15,578 bases of DNA from assembly GCA_030043675.1 (NCBI GenBank), contig JASHXG010000083.1:1-15578 (forward strand), read 5' to 3'. This DNA comes from Vulcanimicrobiota bacterium (GTDB lineage Bacteria; Vulcanimicrobiota; Vulcanimicrobiia; Vulcanimicrobiales; Vulcanimicrobiaceae). The translations under genes and the position numbers were made by a program. Shown one piece after another: positions 6,697 to 12,699 of this stretch; within the stretch, counting starts at the first letter, position 1; each line of letters starts with the position of its first letter. The notes below the pieces were generated by a model, which was given only the letters and a program-made list of their open reading frames with translations, was not told where the DNA came from and ran no database searches.

Positions 6697-7353
6697 CTAC
6701 TCCGCCTCGGGCGCCGTGGGTTCGGCGCCGATGACCTCCGGCTCGGCGACCTCCTCGCCTGCCGGCGCCGCTTCTTCGAGTTCGCGTGCGGTGCGGGAGG
6801 GTTCGATCGAAACGACGATCGTCTCCGCAGGCGTGAGCAGCTTGAAGCCGTCCGGCAAAGGCACGTCGCCCGCCGTTGCGTGTTCGTGAACGCCTAGGCT
6901 CGTTACGTCAATCTCGAGGTGCTCGGGGATACGATCCGCCGGCCCTTCGACCTCGAGCTCATGCTCGATCACGTCCATCACGGCGCCGAAGCTCTTCACG
7001 CCTTCCGCGGTTCCAACGGTGACGACCGGCAGCCACGCGCTGATCGTTTCGTCGGCTGAAACGCGCTGAAGGTCGGCATGGATGATCCGTCGAGAAACCG
7101 GATCGAGCTGCAAGTCGCGGACGAGGGCGGTCTGCCGTTTTCTTCGACCCTCGGTCAGCGTGATGATTGCGTTGCGCCCGCCGTGATGGAGCAGCTCTTC
7201 GAAGGCGTGCGCATCGAGCGCGATATGGTCGGGCTGGTCGCCGTGTCCGTAGACGACAGCCGGAATTTTTCCGGCGTGGCGCAGGGCCTTTGCCCCGGTC
7301 GTGCCGAGCTTCGCGCGAGGCTCGACCGAAAGTGTCAATTCCTTAGCAGGCAC
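6697..7353 (-). CDS. rplY: 50S ribosomal protein L25, long CTC/TL5 form
   Basis: L25 binds 5S rRNA in the large ribosomal subunit. The 218-residue product is the long general-stress (Ctc/TL5) form. An N-terminal L25 domain (about 1-95; LTLSVEPRAKLGTTGAKALRHAGKIPAVVYG) is followed by the C-terminal beta domain (about 95-190; VVTVGTAEGVKSFG, PEHLEIDVTSLGVHEH). The last 25-30 residues form a low-complexity tail rich in Glu, Ala and Pro, common in this family. The start is GTG at 7353 with AAAGGGA a few bases upstream, in the 11-base gap after the prs stop. The stop TAG is followed in the same frame by pth, so prs, rplY and pth are almost certainly one transcript. Confidence 0.96.
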   Translation of the reverse strand: MPAKELTLSVEPRAKLGTTGAKALRHAGKIPAVVYGHGDQPDHIALDAHAFEELLHHGGRNAIITLTEGRRKRQTALVRDLQLDPVSRRIIHADLQRVSADETISAWLPVVTVGTAEGVKSFGAVMDVIEHELEVEGPADRIPEHLEIDVTSLGVHEHATAGDVPLPDGFKLLTPAETIVVSIEPSRTARELEEAAPAGEEVAEPEVIGAEPTAPEAE

Positions 7354-7364
7354 GGGTCCCTTTC

Positions 7365-8384
7365 TTAGCTGACGGCTACCGGCTCGGCGGGCGCTCCGAC
7401 GACGCCGTTGGGCGTTTCCTCGCCCGCAAAGAGCTCCGAAACGGAGCGATTGGTCGTAATTCGGTTAATCGCATCGGCGAACGTCTGCGCGATCGAAAGC
7501 TGAACGAACTTAGGATGCTTTGCTCCGTTTTCGAACGGGATCGTGTTGGTGAAGAGCACTTTCTCGATCGCGGAGTCCTCGAGCACCTTGACCGCCTCGC
7601 CGGCAAAAATGCCATGCGACGCGACCGTGTACACCTTGGTCGCGCCGCGAGCTTTTATCGCCTCGGCGGCCTTTGCGAGCGTTCCCCCGGTCGAGATCAT
7701 GTCGTCGACGATAACGGCGACCCGGCCGGTCACGTCACCGACGATGTCGGTCACTTCCGATATGTCGGGCTCGGGGCGCCGTTTAAAGACGATCGCCAAC
7801 GAGCTGTTCAAGCGTTTCGCGAACTGCTCCGCGCGGTGAACGCCGCCCGCATCCGGCGAGACGACCACGATCTTATCGTCGCATAACCCTTCGCGCTTTA
7901 GGTGGTTGCAAAGCACCGGCTCCGCAAACAAATTGTCGACCGGAATATCGAAGAAGCCTTGGATCTGCGCGGCGTGAAGATCCATCGTCACGATTCGCCG
8001 GGCGCCGGTGACCTTGAGCAAGTTGGCGATGACCTTGGCCGAAATCGGCTCGCGGCCTTTCGTCTTCTTGTCCTGTTTGGCGTACCCATAATAGGGAATC
8101 ACCGCGGTGATCCGAGCCGCCGAGGCGCGACGCAGCGCGTCGATCATGAGCAGTAACTCCATGACCGCATCGTTCACGCCCTTGCCATTCGGCGATTTGC
8201 AGATCGACTGGAGGACGAAGACCTCGGACCCGCGGACGTTCTCGCCGATCTCGACCCGAGTCTCCTCGTTGCGGAATTCCGATACGAGCGCCTTGCCCAC
8301 GTGAACGCGCAGGCGCTTGGCGATCTCTTCGGCGAGTTGCGGGTTCGAGTTTCCGCTGAACAGGAGCGGTGACCGTTGGCTCAA
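7365..8384 (-). CDS. prs: Ribose-phosphate pyrophosphokinase (PRPP synthetase)
   Basis: Prs transfers pyrophosphate from ATP to ribose-5-phosphate, giving PRPP for purine, pyrimidine, histidine, tryptophan and NAD synthesis. Class I signatures are LLFSGNSNPQLAEEIA at the N-terminus, PYYGYAKQDKKTKGREPISAK (flexible active-site loop), TMDLHAAQIQGFFDIP, VVSPDAGGVHRA and the PRPP-binding DDMISTGGT (residues 227-235). I place the start at the TTG at 8384: it gives the family N-terminus about seven residues before LFSGN and is preceded by GGGGAG at seven bases. The frame stays open to another TTG at 8465, but the extra residues match nothing in the family. At 339 residues it is longer than the usual ~315, mainly from a C-terminal tail of about 16 residues after SVSELFAGEE. 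It is the first gene of the minus-strand unit and diverges from uvrB. Confidence 0.96.
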   Translation of the reverse strand: MSQRSPLLFSGNSNPQLAEEIAKRLRVHVGKALVSEFRNEETRVEIGENVRGSEVFVLQSICKSPNGKGVNDAVMELLLMIDALRRASAARITAVIPYYGYAKQDKKTKGREPISAKVIANLLKVTGARRIVTMDLHAAQIQGFFDIPVDNLFAEPVLCNHLKREGLCDDKIVVVSPDAGGVHRAEQFAKRLNSSLAIVFKRRPEPDISEVTDIVGDVTGRVAVIVDDMISTGGTLAKAAEAIKARGATKVYTVASHGIFAGEAVKVLEDSAIEKVLFTNTIPFENGAKHPKFVQLSIAQTFADAINRITTNRSVSELFAGEETPNGVVGAPAEPVAVS

Positions 8385-8494
8385 GGCTGTTCTCCCCGGG
8401 GCGAGCAGCAGCACTGCTCGATGGTTCGCTGGGTGAACGCTTGCGCCCTCGGGGGCAGAACCCAAGCCGCTCCCCAGGTGTTTGGAGGAGGGTA
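8385..8494. promoter_or_regulatory. Divergent prs/uvrB intergenic region
   Basis: These 110 bases are the only sizeable gap between divergent genes and must hold the promoters for prs-rplY-pth (minus) and for uvrB and perhaps genes beyond it (plus). I see no convincing -35/-10 pair. Visible elements are a perfect 7-bp inverted repeat (8402-8420), a GTTC-N7-GAAC inverted element (8424-8438), and strong Shine-Dalgarno sequences at each end: GGAGGAGGG before uvrB and GGGGAG before prs on the minus strand. No standard SOS box of the actinobacterial/Firmicute or alphaproteobacterial type is evident. Confidence 0.7.
8402..8420. repeat. Perfect inverted repeat upstream of prs
   Basis: CGAGCAG (8402-8408) and CTGCTCG (8414-8420) are exact reverse complements separated by five bases. 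The element ends 18 bases before the prs start codon, just upstream of its Shine-Dalgarno sequence on the minus strand. It could be an operator for a dimeric regulator acting on prs and/or uvrB, or a 5' leader hairpin affecting prs translation. No run of T follows it, so a terminator is unlikely. Confidence 0.5.
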
Positions 8495-10540
8495 GTGCCT
8501 CAAGAGTTTACCCTGGTCTCCCCCTTTGCATTGGCGGGCGATCAGCCCAAAGTAACGCAAGCATTGGCTGCCGGGCTCGCGCGCGGCGACCGCGCGCAGA
8601 CGTTGCTGGGCGTTACCGGGAGCGGCAAGACGATGGCGATGGCGCGGACGATCGAGCTCGCGCGCAAGCCCGCGCTCGTCCTCTGCCACAACAAGACGCT
8701 CGCCGCCCAGCTGTGCGCCGAGTTTCGCGAGTTCTTTCCAAAGGACGCCGTCGAGTATTTCGTCTCGTACTTCGACTACTACCAGCCCGAAGCGTACGTG
8801 CCGTCGACTGACACGTATATCGAGAAGGACAGCTCGATCAACGACGAGATCGAACGGCTGCGGCACTCGGCGACGCAGTCGCTCCTTACGCGCCGCGATA
8901 CGCTGATCGTCGCCTCGGTCTCGTGCATCTTCGGCTTGGGCTCTCCATCGGATTACATCGAAATGTCGGCCCGCGTGCGAGTGGGTGACGTGATCGATCG
9001 CGACTTGCTGCTGCGTAAGCTCATCGACATGCAGTACCGCCGTAATGACCTCAATCTCGTCCGCGGCACGTTTCGAGTGCGCGGCGACACGCTCGAGTTC
9101 GTCGGGGTCGACGAGGAGCTGGTCCATCGCATCGAATTCTTCGGCGACGAGATCGAAGCCATCAACGTCGTCAACATGTTGACGGGCGAATACGTCGAGA
9201 GCAAGGACGAGCTGCTGATCTTCCCGGCCAAGCACTTTATCACGCCCGAGGAGAAGCTGCGCCGCGCGATCGTCTCGATCGAAGCGGAGCTCGACGAACG
9301 CCTGGCCTACTTCCGGCGCAACGGCAAGCTGCTCGAGGCCCAGCGACTCGAGATGCGGACGCGCTACGATCTCGACATGTTGCGCGAGGTTGGTTACTGC
9401 AACGGCATCGAGAACTACGCGCGCCACCTGACCGGGCGAGAGCCGGGCTCGACTCCCTGGTGCTTGCTCGACTTCTTCCCGAAGGACTGGCTGCTGTTCG
9501 TCGATGAGTCGCACGTGACGCTGCCCCAGGTACACGGCATGTACAAGAACGACCGCACGCGCAAGGAGGTGCTGGTCGAGCACGGCTTTCGCTTGCCGAG
9601 TGCCCTCGACAACCGTCCGCTGACGTACGAGGAGTTCGATGCGCACATTGCGCAGGTCGTTTACGTTTCGGCGACGCCCGGGAAGTACGAGATAGGCCAT
9701 AGCTCGCAGGTCGCGGAGATGATCATTCGTCCGACGGGGCTGGTCGATCCCGAGGTCGAGGTGCGCCCCACCCGCAACCAGATCGACGATCTCATGGAAG
9801 AAATCGCGCAGCGCGTGGCGCGTAAGGAGCGCGTGCTGGTGACCACGCTGACGAAGAAGATGGCCGAGGATCTCACCGACTTCTTGCTCGAGAACGGACT
9901 TCGCGTACGTTACCTGCACAGCGAAATAGACACGCTCGAGCGCGTGGCGATCTTGCGCGATCTGCGAATGGGCGTCTTCGACGTGCTGGTTGGAATCAAT
10001 CTGCTTCGCGAGGGACTCGATCTTCCGGAGGTATCGCTGGTCGGCATCCTCGACGCCGACAAGGAAGGTTATCTGCGCAGCGGCACCTCACTGATCCAAA
10101 CGATCGGACGCGCATCGCGCAACGTCGAGGGGAAGGTCATCATGTACGCCGACGTCGTGACCGAATCGATGGCGCGCGCGATCGGCGAAACGCGCCGGCG
10201 CCGCGAAATGCAGCTCGCCTACAACCGGGAGCACGGCATCGAGCCGCGCTCGGTGCGTAAGGAGATTCACGACATTCTGAGCATGGTCGGAGCCGCCGAG
10301 GAGCGCGGCGCGAAGCTCAAGCTCGAGAAACTTCCGCGCGATGTAGCCCTCAAAATGGCCGCCGACCTGGAGCGCAGGATGCGCGAGTGCGCCGCCAACC
10401 TCGAGTTCGAAAAGGCGGCGGCGCTGCGGGACGAGCTGATCGAGCTGCGCCGCCAGACCGGCGGAAACGAGGGCGTCCTCTTCGGGGGGAAGGCGCCGAA
10501 AATCTTCGACAAAGCCCTCGCGGAGCTGGTCGGCTCGTAA
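8495..10540 (+). CDS. uvrB: Excinuclease ABC subunit B
   Basis: UvrB is the damage-verifying helicase-like subunit of nucleotide excision repair; it is loaded by UvrA and recruits UvrC. The 681-residue product has the usual order. Walker A is GVTGSGKT (39-46), and the beta-hairpin segment is YFDYYQPEAYVPSTDTYIEK. The DESH box lies at 337-340. Helicase motifs V/VI follow, including GINLLREGLD and QTIGRASRN. A C-terminal UVR motif (about 618-655; LEFEKAAALRDELIELR) binds UvrA/UvrC. The start is GTG at 8495 with a very strong GGAGGAGGG four bases upstream. The frame extends further upstream, but only this start yields the family N-terminus (FTLVSPFALAGDQPKV). uvrA lies about 2.2 kb downstream on the same strand. 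Confidence 0.98.
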   Translation: MPQEFTLVSPFALAGDQPKVTQALAAGLARGDRAQTLLGVTGSGKTMAMARTIELARKPALVLCHNKTLAAQLCAEFREFFPKDAVEYFVSYFDYYQPEAYVPSTDTYIEKDSSINDEIERLRHSATQSLLTRRDTLIVASVSCIFGLGSPSDYIEMSARVRVGDVIDRDLLLRKLIDMQYRRNDLNLVRGTFRVRGDTLEFVGVDEELVHRIEFFGDEIEAINVVNMLTGEYVESKDELLIFPAKHFITPEEKLRRAIVSIEAELDERLAYFRRNGKLLEAQRLEMRTRYDLDMLREVGYCNGIENYARHLTGREPGSTPWCLLDFFPKDWLLFVDESHVTLPQVHGMYKNDRTRKEVLVEHGFRLPSALDNRPLTYEEFDAHIAQVVYVSATPGKYEIGHSSQVAEMIIRPTGLVDPEVEVRPTRNQIDDLMEEIAQRVARKERVLVTTLTKKMAEDLTDFLLENGLRVRYLHSEIDTLERVAILRDLRMGVFDVLVGINLLREGLDLPEVSLVGILDADKEGYLRSGTSLIQTIGRASRNVEGKVIMYADVVTESMARAIGETRRRREMQLAYNREHGIEPRSVRKEIHDILSMVGAAEERGAKLKLEKLPRDVALKMAADLERRMRECAANLEFEKAAALRDELIELRRQTGGNEGVLFGGKAPKIFDKALAELVGS

Positions 10541-10548
10541 GGAATTAG

Positions 10549-10561
10549 GGCCGAGTCGGCC
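10549..10561. repeat. Short perfect palindrome after uvrB
   Basis: GGCCGA-G-TCGGCC is symmetric about its central base and lies in the 32-base gap between the uvrB stop and the DUF4239 start. It could fold as a 5-bp stem with a 3-base loop or act as a protein-binding site. There is no T-tract, so I do not call it an intrinsic terminator. Short GC palindromes occur by chance in GC-rich DNA. Confidence 0.3.
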
Positions 10562-10572
10562 AAGGTCTCCGC

Positions 10573-11388
10573 GTGGGCACCATCATGGCCATGCGCGCTT
10601 TGACGCACACCATCGTCAACATCTGGGGATTGCTCGTCGAGATCCTGATAGTGTTGGCCATCGTGGCGTGCTTCGTGGCCTTCCATGCGTTCTTGCAGCG
10701 CCGTCTGCGCGTCGAGGTGCTTCGCCGCCAGAACGACGTCGCAGGGTACCTCTTCTCGGCGGTCGGCGTGCTCTATGCGGTGGTGCTCGGCTTCGTGGTG
10801 GTCGTCGTTTGGCAGAAATACGACGGCACGGTGTCCACCGTCGAAGGCGAAGTCAACGCGACCTCCGACCTCTACCGCGTCATCGACGGCTATCCGGCAG
10901 CCTTGCGCGCGCAGATTCGCAGCGGCCTGCGCGACTACGTCGACACGGTCGTGCACGTCGAGTGGCCGGCGATGGAACGCGACGCGGACGTGCCCGAAAC
11001 CGGCGGGAACCTGCTCGAACGCGTCGGCTACAACGTCGATCGGCTCGAGCCCGCTAACTGGGGGCAGCTTGCAGCGCAGCAAGCGGCAATTGTCGACATG
11101 CAACGCCTGCTCGACGCGCGCCGCGAGCGCTTGGTTCAGACCGTACCGGTGGTTCCCGGGGTGTTGTGGTTCGCGCTGGTGAGCGGGGCGCTGGCGATGA
11201 TCGCTTTCTGCTATATCTTCGGCGTCGAAAACCGGCCAGCGCAGCTCGCGATGACCGCGATCCTCGTCGGCTTTATCGGGATTCTCTTCATCGTCATCTA
11301 CGAGTTCGCTGGCCCCTTCTCGGGCTCGGTCTACATCTCCGACGACGGTTGGCTGTTCCTCCAGCAACGGCTGCCGCACATCCTATAA
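10573..11388 (+). CDS. DUF4239 integral membrane protein (bestrophin-like)
   Basis: A 271-residue membrane protein with the DUF4239 layout: two N-terminal helices (about 14-38 and 57-79), a soluble region of roughly 115 residues, and two C-terminal helices (about 196-216 and 225-247). The second helix and its exit (LFSAVGVLYAVVLGFVVVVVWQKY, then TVEGEVNATSDLYR) are the characteristic part of the family. Members are sometimes described as bestrophin-like, but their function is not established and I infer none. The start may be the GTG at 10573 or ATGs at 10585 and 10591; none has a strong ribosome binding site. It sits 32 bases after uvrB in the same direction, so it could be co-transcribed, though nothing in it points to DNA repair. 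Confidence 0.82.
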   Translation: MGTIMAMRALTHTIVNIWGLLVEILIVLAIVACFVAFHAFLQRRLRVEVLRRQNDVAGYLFSAVGVLYAVVLGFVVVVVWQKYDGTVSTVEGEVNATSDLYRVIDGYPAALRAQIRSGLRDYVDTVVHVEWPAMERDADVPETGGNLLERVGYNVDRLEPANWGQLAAQQAAIVDMQRLLDARRERLVQTVPVVPGVLWFALVSGALAMIAFCYIFGVENRPAQLAMTAILVGFIGILFIVIYEFAGPFSGSVYISDDGWLFLQQRLPHIL

Positions 11389-11451
11389 AACCGCGCGGGA
11401 ACCGGCGCCCCAGGCGGCGCATCGGGTAACCACGCCGAAAAGGAGTCCCTG

Positions 11452-11940
11452 ATGGACCGTCTCTCCACCCTCGCGCTGGCTGCGGGGCTATTGCTTACCA
11501 CGGTCGGGGCGCTTACGCCGCCGCCTATGCCGCAGAATCCGCCCGGCGGACAACCGCCGCCCGCGCCGGTCGGGCAGCCGGTGATGTCGCCGGCTCCGTA
11601 CGGCGAGCCGGGCTCGACCGCGACGTCCAGCCCCAACCCGCAGATGCTGGCCCAAGCGAAGAGCTGGTTCGCGCAACTGCAGGCCGGCAAGATCGACCGC
11701 TCCCAGCTGGCGCCCGGTATGGGGTCGTCGTTGACTGACCAGCAAGTGACGAACGTCAGCGCGCAGATCAAGAGCCTCGGCACGCCGGTGACCTTCGAAC
11801 AACAGCAGACGATGTCGCAGAACGGCGTTAACTACGCCGTCTACCTCCTGACGTTCGGTGACGGCAAGAAACTCGATTTTATCTTCGCCGTTGATGGTCA
11901 AGGAAAGGTGGCCGGTCTGCGGCTCCAACCCGCGCCGTAG
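11452..11940 (+). CDS. Small secreted protein: signal peptide, Pro-rich linker, NTF2-like or DUF3887-like domain
   Basis: A 162-residue protein of unknown function. Residues 1-20 look like a Sec signal peptide (charged MDR, hydrophobic LSTLALAAGLLLTTVG, small residues at the end). Residues 22-62 are a linker rich in Pro, Gly and Gln. The remaining 100 residues begin AKSWFAQLQAGKIDRSQL and alternate predicted helix and strands (NYAVYLLTFGDGKKLDFIFAVDGQGKVAGLRLQP). This pattern resembles the small NTF2-like/DUF3887 domains found in secreted proteins and in front of some beta-lactamase-like hydrolases; that is a weak fold-level guess. No lipobox cysteine is present; indeed the sequence has no cysteine. 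The ATG start is well supported by AAAAGGAG seven bases upstream, the clearest ribosome binding site in this stretch apart from uvrB, implying good expression. The HAD gene starts five bases after its stop. Confidence 0.75.
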   Translation: MDRLSTLALAAGLLLTTVGALTPPPMPQNPPGGQPPPAPVGQPVMSPAPYGEPGSTATSSPNPQMLAQAKSWFAQLQAGKIDRSQLAPGMGSSLTDQQVTNVSAQIKSLGTPVTFEQQQTMSQNGVNYAVYLLTFGDGKKLDFIFAVDGQGKVAGLRLQPAP

Positions 11941-11945
11941 ACTCC

Positions 11946-12677
11946 GTGCGTGACGTCGAGGTCGTTCTTTTCGACTTAGACGATACGCTCCACGACGACA
12001 CCTACGCGTACCAGAGCGCGGCGGAGGAAGTGGCGCGTGAGGTTGCAGCCGAGCACGGGATCGACGCGCTCGCGCTCAAAGCGGCCTACATTGCCGAGGC
12101 CGAAGGGTTTTGGATGCGCCTCACCGCCGATGACCTGAAGGTTCGTTTGGCGAGCATCCGGGCGAGCATGTGGCAAGCGGCGCTGGCCAGCGTCGGCGCC
12201 GGCGATGATCCGGCGCTCGCGCAGCGCAGCGCCGAGCGCTACAACGTCTACCGCTCGAAGTATTATACGCTCTTTCCGGGAGCAACGGATCTGCTGCGCT
12301 CGCTCCGCGCGCGCGGCAAGAAACTCGGCTTGGTAACCAATGGACTCTCCGAAACGCACCGTGAGAAGATCGCGCTCTTGCGTCTGGGCGAGTTCTTCGA
12401 TGCGGTCTTTCTCTCCGATGAGGTCGGGATGGTGAAGCCCGACCCGTTGCTCTTCGCGCATGCTTGCCGAACCCTCGGCAGTTCGCCGGCGCGCGGAGCG
12501 ATGGTCGGCGACCGTTACGACCGCGACATCAGCGGCGCGCTGGAAGCCGGCCTATTCACCATTTGGCTCAACGTACGTAACGAAACCCTGCCGGCCGGCG
12601 CCAAGCCGCCCGACGCGACCTGCGGCACGATCGCCGAGGTCGGGCGCATACTTCTCGCCCCAACGGGTGTCTCTTAG
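11946..12677 (+). CDS. HAD-superfamily hydrolase, subfamily IA (YjjG/phosphoglycolate-phosphatase-like)
   Basis: A 243-residue haloacid-dehalogenase-like phosphatase. All four HAD motifs are present: DLDDT with the nucleophile Asp10 and acid Asp12, the motif II VTNG (Thr131), Lys164 in GMVKPDP, and GDRYDRD (Asp189, Asp194) for magnesium binding. The helical insertion between motifs I and II (about residues 20-95) is a C1 cap, as in subfamily IA. Such enzymes dephosphorylate small phosphorylated metabolites such as nucleoside monophosphates, phosphoglycolate or sugar phosphates; the substrate cannot be told from sequence. The start is GTG at 11946, five bases after the preceding stop, and fits the family N-terminus (VEVVLFDLDDTL). 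Its stop is 22 bases before uvrA. Confidence 0.92.
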   Translation: MRDVEVVLFDLDDTLHDDTYAYQSAAEEVAREVAAEHGIDALALKAAYIAEAEGFWMRLTADDLKVRLASIRASMWQAALASVGAGDDPALAQRSAERYNVYRSKYYTLFPGATDLLRSLRARGKKLGLVTNGLSETHREKIALLRLGEFFDAVFLSDEVGMVKPDPLLFAHACRTLGSSPARGAMVGDRYDRDISGALEAGLFTIWLNVRNETLPAGAKPPDATCGTIAEVGRILLAPTGVS

Positions 12678-12699
12678 AACGACCGATGTCGGCCGTATT

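Noticed and set aside
4787..6889. 700-codon plus-strand frame covering the M48 gene and the start of the minus-strand genes
   Set aside because: It is an alternative frame of the M48 gene that continues antisense through pth. Its product is Arg/Ser-rich low complexity without motifs, while the overlapped frames have clear family signatures.
8424..8438. LexA/SOS box controlling uvrB
   Set aside because: GTTC-N7-GAAC is not the Firmicute/actinobacterial GAAC-N4-GTTC form nor the alphaproteobacterial direct repeat GTTC-N7-GTTC. I kept it only as an unexplained inverted repeat.
8385..8465. Prs extended N-terminally to the TTG at 8465
   Set aside because: The extra 27 residues match nothing in the family, whereas the TTG at 8384 has a good ribosome binding site and gives the expected N-terminus.
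8381..9919. Long open frame on the minus strand opposite uvrB (about 512 codons)
   Set aside because: It is antisense to the well-conserved uvrB, its translation matches no family pattern I recognise, and GC-rich coding DNA commonly leaves such antisense frames open.
10267..11379. Minus-strand open frame of about 370 codons opposite the end of uvrB and DUF4239
   Set aside because: It spans two real plus-strand genes and their gap, is rich in Asp, His, Arg and Ala as antisense translations are, and has no recognisable domain.
11403..11418. GCGCC...GGCGC hairpin between DUF4239 and the secreted protein gene as a terminator
   Set aside because: The stem is only five base pairs and no T-tract follows it on either strand; this is expected often by chance in GC-rich DNA.
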